From positions 56,503-120,502 of the forward strand of contig JADKBU010000015.1 in assembly GCA_016714935.1 (NCBI GenBank): a DNA stretch of 64,000 nucleotides, read 5' to 3'. Source of the DNA: Candidatus Accumulibacter propinquus. Its GTDB lineage: Bacteria > Pseudomonadota > Gammaproteobacteria > Burkholderiales > Rhodocyclaceae. The position numbers and the translations under genes are program-made. The notes under the pieces are model-generated. The model was not told the DNA's origin and made no database searches. It saw nothing but the letters and a program-made list of their open reading frames with translations. The stretch's first letter is position 1; every line of letters starts with the position of its first letter. This document shows positions 61,987 through 64,000 of this stretch, one piece after another.

Positions 61987-64000
61987 TTCTCGAAAGCTTT
62001 CGCATAGATAACCTGTTTTCGTATTTTGGCAACTGCGAATTCGACCTTCGTCCACCCGAAGACGGGCGCAATGTACTCCTGATCTGGGGTCGCAACGGCT
62101 ACGGCAAGACGAGTTTCCTCAACAGCCTCAAACTATTGCTCACTGGGGTATCCGACGAACTGCGAGCCAGCGTCCATACCGGCGGCTTACTCAAGCGCGA
62201 CCACTACCTGCTAGGCATGGGTGACGAGTGGATCGGCATCTTCAACCGTCAGGCGCGTGCCGCAAACGAAACCGAATTTGGCGTTTCGCTAGTCTGGCGC
62301 GAAGACGCCGGGACGGTCACCGTCGAGCGCCGTTGGCAGATCGAGAAAGGGGGCGTGCATGAGTTTCTGCGCATCACACCGAGCTTTGGCGAGCCACTCG
62401 AAGACGCCAATGGCGTCCGCGAAGGCGAGGCGCGCGCGTTCATCGAGGAAAGGCTGCCCGAAGCGGTGCTCCTTTTTTCATCTATGACGCCGAACGTGTG
62501 CAGCAACTGGCCGAAGCCAACAGGGAAGGACAGCTTCGACAATTCGAGCAATTGTTGGATCTGGCCGATATCGACGTCGTCGACGACTACCTGAGCCGTA
62601 ATCTGACGATCTGGCGACGCGAATCAAAGGACGTCAACCAGTACAAAATCAACTCGCTGCATCACGAGATCCGCTCGCTCGAAGAGAATCTGGCCGGACT
62701 GAATTCAGATCGCAAGAGCGTCGAGGATCAAATCGCCGAAGCCAGCTATACGCTCAAGCGGCTCGATACGGCGTTGCAGGCGCGACGCCAGTTCGCTTTG
62801 CAGAGAGAAGAAACCCAGTTGGTAACTCAGCAGAAAGGCCTGGCGACGCGACTGGAAGAGCAAACGCTCGCTTTTTTCGAATCCTTTACTCGCGATGCGC
62901 CACTTGCTTTGTATCCTGTACTGATGGGCGAAGCCGCACAACAGTTGGAAAGGATCGTCGCCCATCCCAATCGACGCCTCAGGGATGAATTGACCAACAT
63001 CTTCGGCGCTTTGCCGGAAAGGCTCTTCAGCGACCCGCCGCTGCCGATACCGCCGCTGACCAGGGATCAGGAAGACTTCCTGCGGCGCAAACTCAGCAGG
63101 GTCATCGACAGCTATCGCCCCGACGCGGAAGACATGACCGCCGGCTTGTTCCGTTTGGGCCCCTCGCGCGCCGAGGCCCTGTTCAGACTGGTCGACGACT
63201 ACGCTCACGACCAACGTAAACGCGCCCTCTGGACGAGTAAGTTGTCGGATATCCGTCGGCTGAAATCCGATCTCGTGGAAGTCGAACGTAAGCTGAACGA
63301 TGTTTCCAACCTCGCGCCCCGCGAACGGCAGTTGTTCGAAGAACGAATCGCTGAGCGCGATGCGCTGAACGGCACGATCGACGACCTACAGCGGAGTTTG
63401 GGTGCGCTTGCCGAGCAGGAAAGGAACCTCAATCGCGACCTAGCCGCCAAGCGCGATACCTGCCGGAGCGAGGAAAAGAAGCTGGTCGTCGCCAATGCCG
63501 CGCGTGATCGGCTCGCCATGGGTCAAGCGCTGCACGACGCACTGGCGACGTACCGAAGCCTGCTGAAGGCGCGGCGGCGCAGCGACATCGAAGGGGCGAT
63601 CAATAGCCGCTTCGATGAACTGATGACTTCGCACACCCTGATCCGGAAAATCCGGGTCAACGAGGACTTTTCCCTGCATTACATGGACGCCAACGAGCAG
63701 TCGATCGGAATGGGAAACCTCTCGGCAGGGATGAAGCAACTCGTCGCTCAAGCTCTGCTGTGGGGACTGAAGGACGTTTCCGGCAAGGATGCGCCGGTGG
63801 TCGTCGATACCCCGCTGGCGCGAATCGACCGCCAGCACCAGGAAAACCTGATTCGCCGCTACTACCCGAAAGCGGGACGACAGGTGATCGTCTTGCCGAC
63901 CGATTCCGAACTCGATCGCGAAAAGTACGCCCTGTTGAAACCGCACGTGTATCGGGAATACCGCCTGATCAATCCCGAAGGCGACCGCACCGCTGTAGAG
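61983..64000 (+). CDS. dndD: DndD ATPase, interrupted by a -1 frameshift and cut by the window end
   Basis: An SMC/Rad50-like ATPase of the phosphorothioation complex. It begins MILESFRIDNLFSYFGNCEF with Walker A WGRNGYGKTSF (36-43). The first frame ends at 62594 with nonsense after about 62478. From a T6 run at 62473-62478 the -1 frame continues cleanly: FIYDAERVQQLAEANREGQL, the long coiled-coil arms, the signature MGNLSAGMKQLVAQALLWGL and Walker B VVVDTPLARIDRQH, and stays open to 64000. One missing T (T7 expected) explains the break. Assembly error, slippage expression or real inactivation are all possible. The stop codon and dndE lie beyond the window. Confidence 0.85.

Overview
The window looks like chromosome from a betaproteobacterium, most probably a Rhodocyclales-type organism close to Candidatus Accumulibacter. 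The evidence is the rpsB-tsf-pyrH-frr-uppS-cdsA-dxr-rseP-bamA-skp-lpxD-fabZ-lpxA-lpxB-rnhB gene order, a PEP-CTERM protein, a complete urtABCDE/urease block and high GC. The genus is inference; only the family-level gene content is visible.

Layout. Positions 1-6790 are a worn accessory strip. It holds an IS1634-like transposase end, a serine-recombinase tail, a membrane alpha/beta hydrolase, a small multi-TM protein, an NTF2-like protein followed by a frameshifted small gene, a decayed IS110 copy, and an Mrr-type endonuclease. It ends at a tRNA-Ser(GGA) whose 3' end faces the strip. Positions 7165-12009 (+) carry a four-gene module matching E. coli ynbABCD: a CDP-alcohol phosphatidyltransferase, a hydrolase-methyltransferase fusion, a PAP2/dual-specificity phosphatase and a second CDP-DAG synthase. 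From 27803 down to 12825 (-) runs the long translation/envelope operon from rpsB to rnhB and a SpoU-type methyltransferase, with tight ATGA overlaps and a sigma70-like promoter plus leader hairpin before rpsB.

Positions 28285-33885 are mixed: an SDR protein, an orphan amino-acid binding protein, a PEP-CTERM protein, and a divergent pair of an adenylate cyclase-FHA protein and a large protein with an HPr-like segment. From 45339 down to 33980 (-) lies the urea block urtABCDE-ureDA-hupE-ureBCEFG. It is preceded by a sequence fitting the sigma54 consensus and has two tandem hairpins between urtA and urtB. This lets the cell import urea by ABC transport, hydrolyse it with nickel urease and tie the process to nitrogen status. 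Next come a DedA-rhodanese remnant, a three-gene lipid-linked sugar operon (LAB_N protein, GT2, ArnT-like GT), DUF190-crcB and pyruvate kinase.

The last part is defence- and stress-flavoured. It has a 1010-residue protein joining a RelE-like N terminus, an SF1 helicase and ankyrin repeats (51097-54129); a SYLF-domain protein; an MscK-type channel and a small lipoprotein; an orphan NE0113-family CRISPR ring-nuclease-like protein with no array nearby; and the start of a DNA phosphorothioation operon. That operon has its own promoter, a translationally coupled small ORF, dndC, and a dndD interrupted by a -1 frameshift at a T6 run and cut by the window end. No CRISPR array and no rRNA gene were seen.
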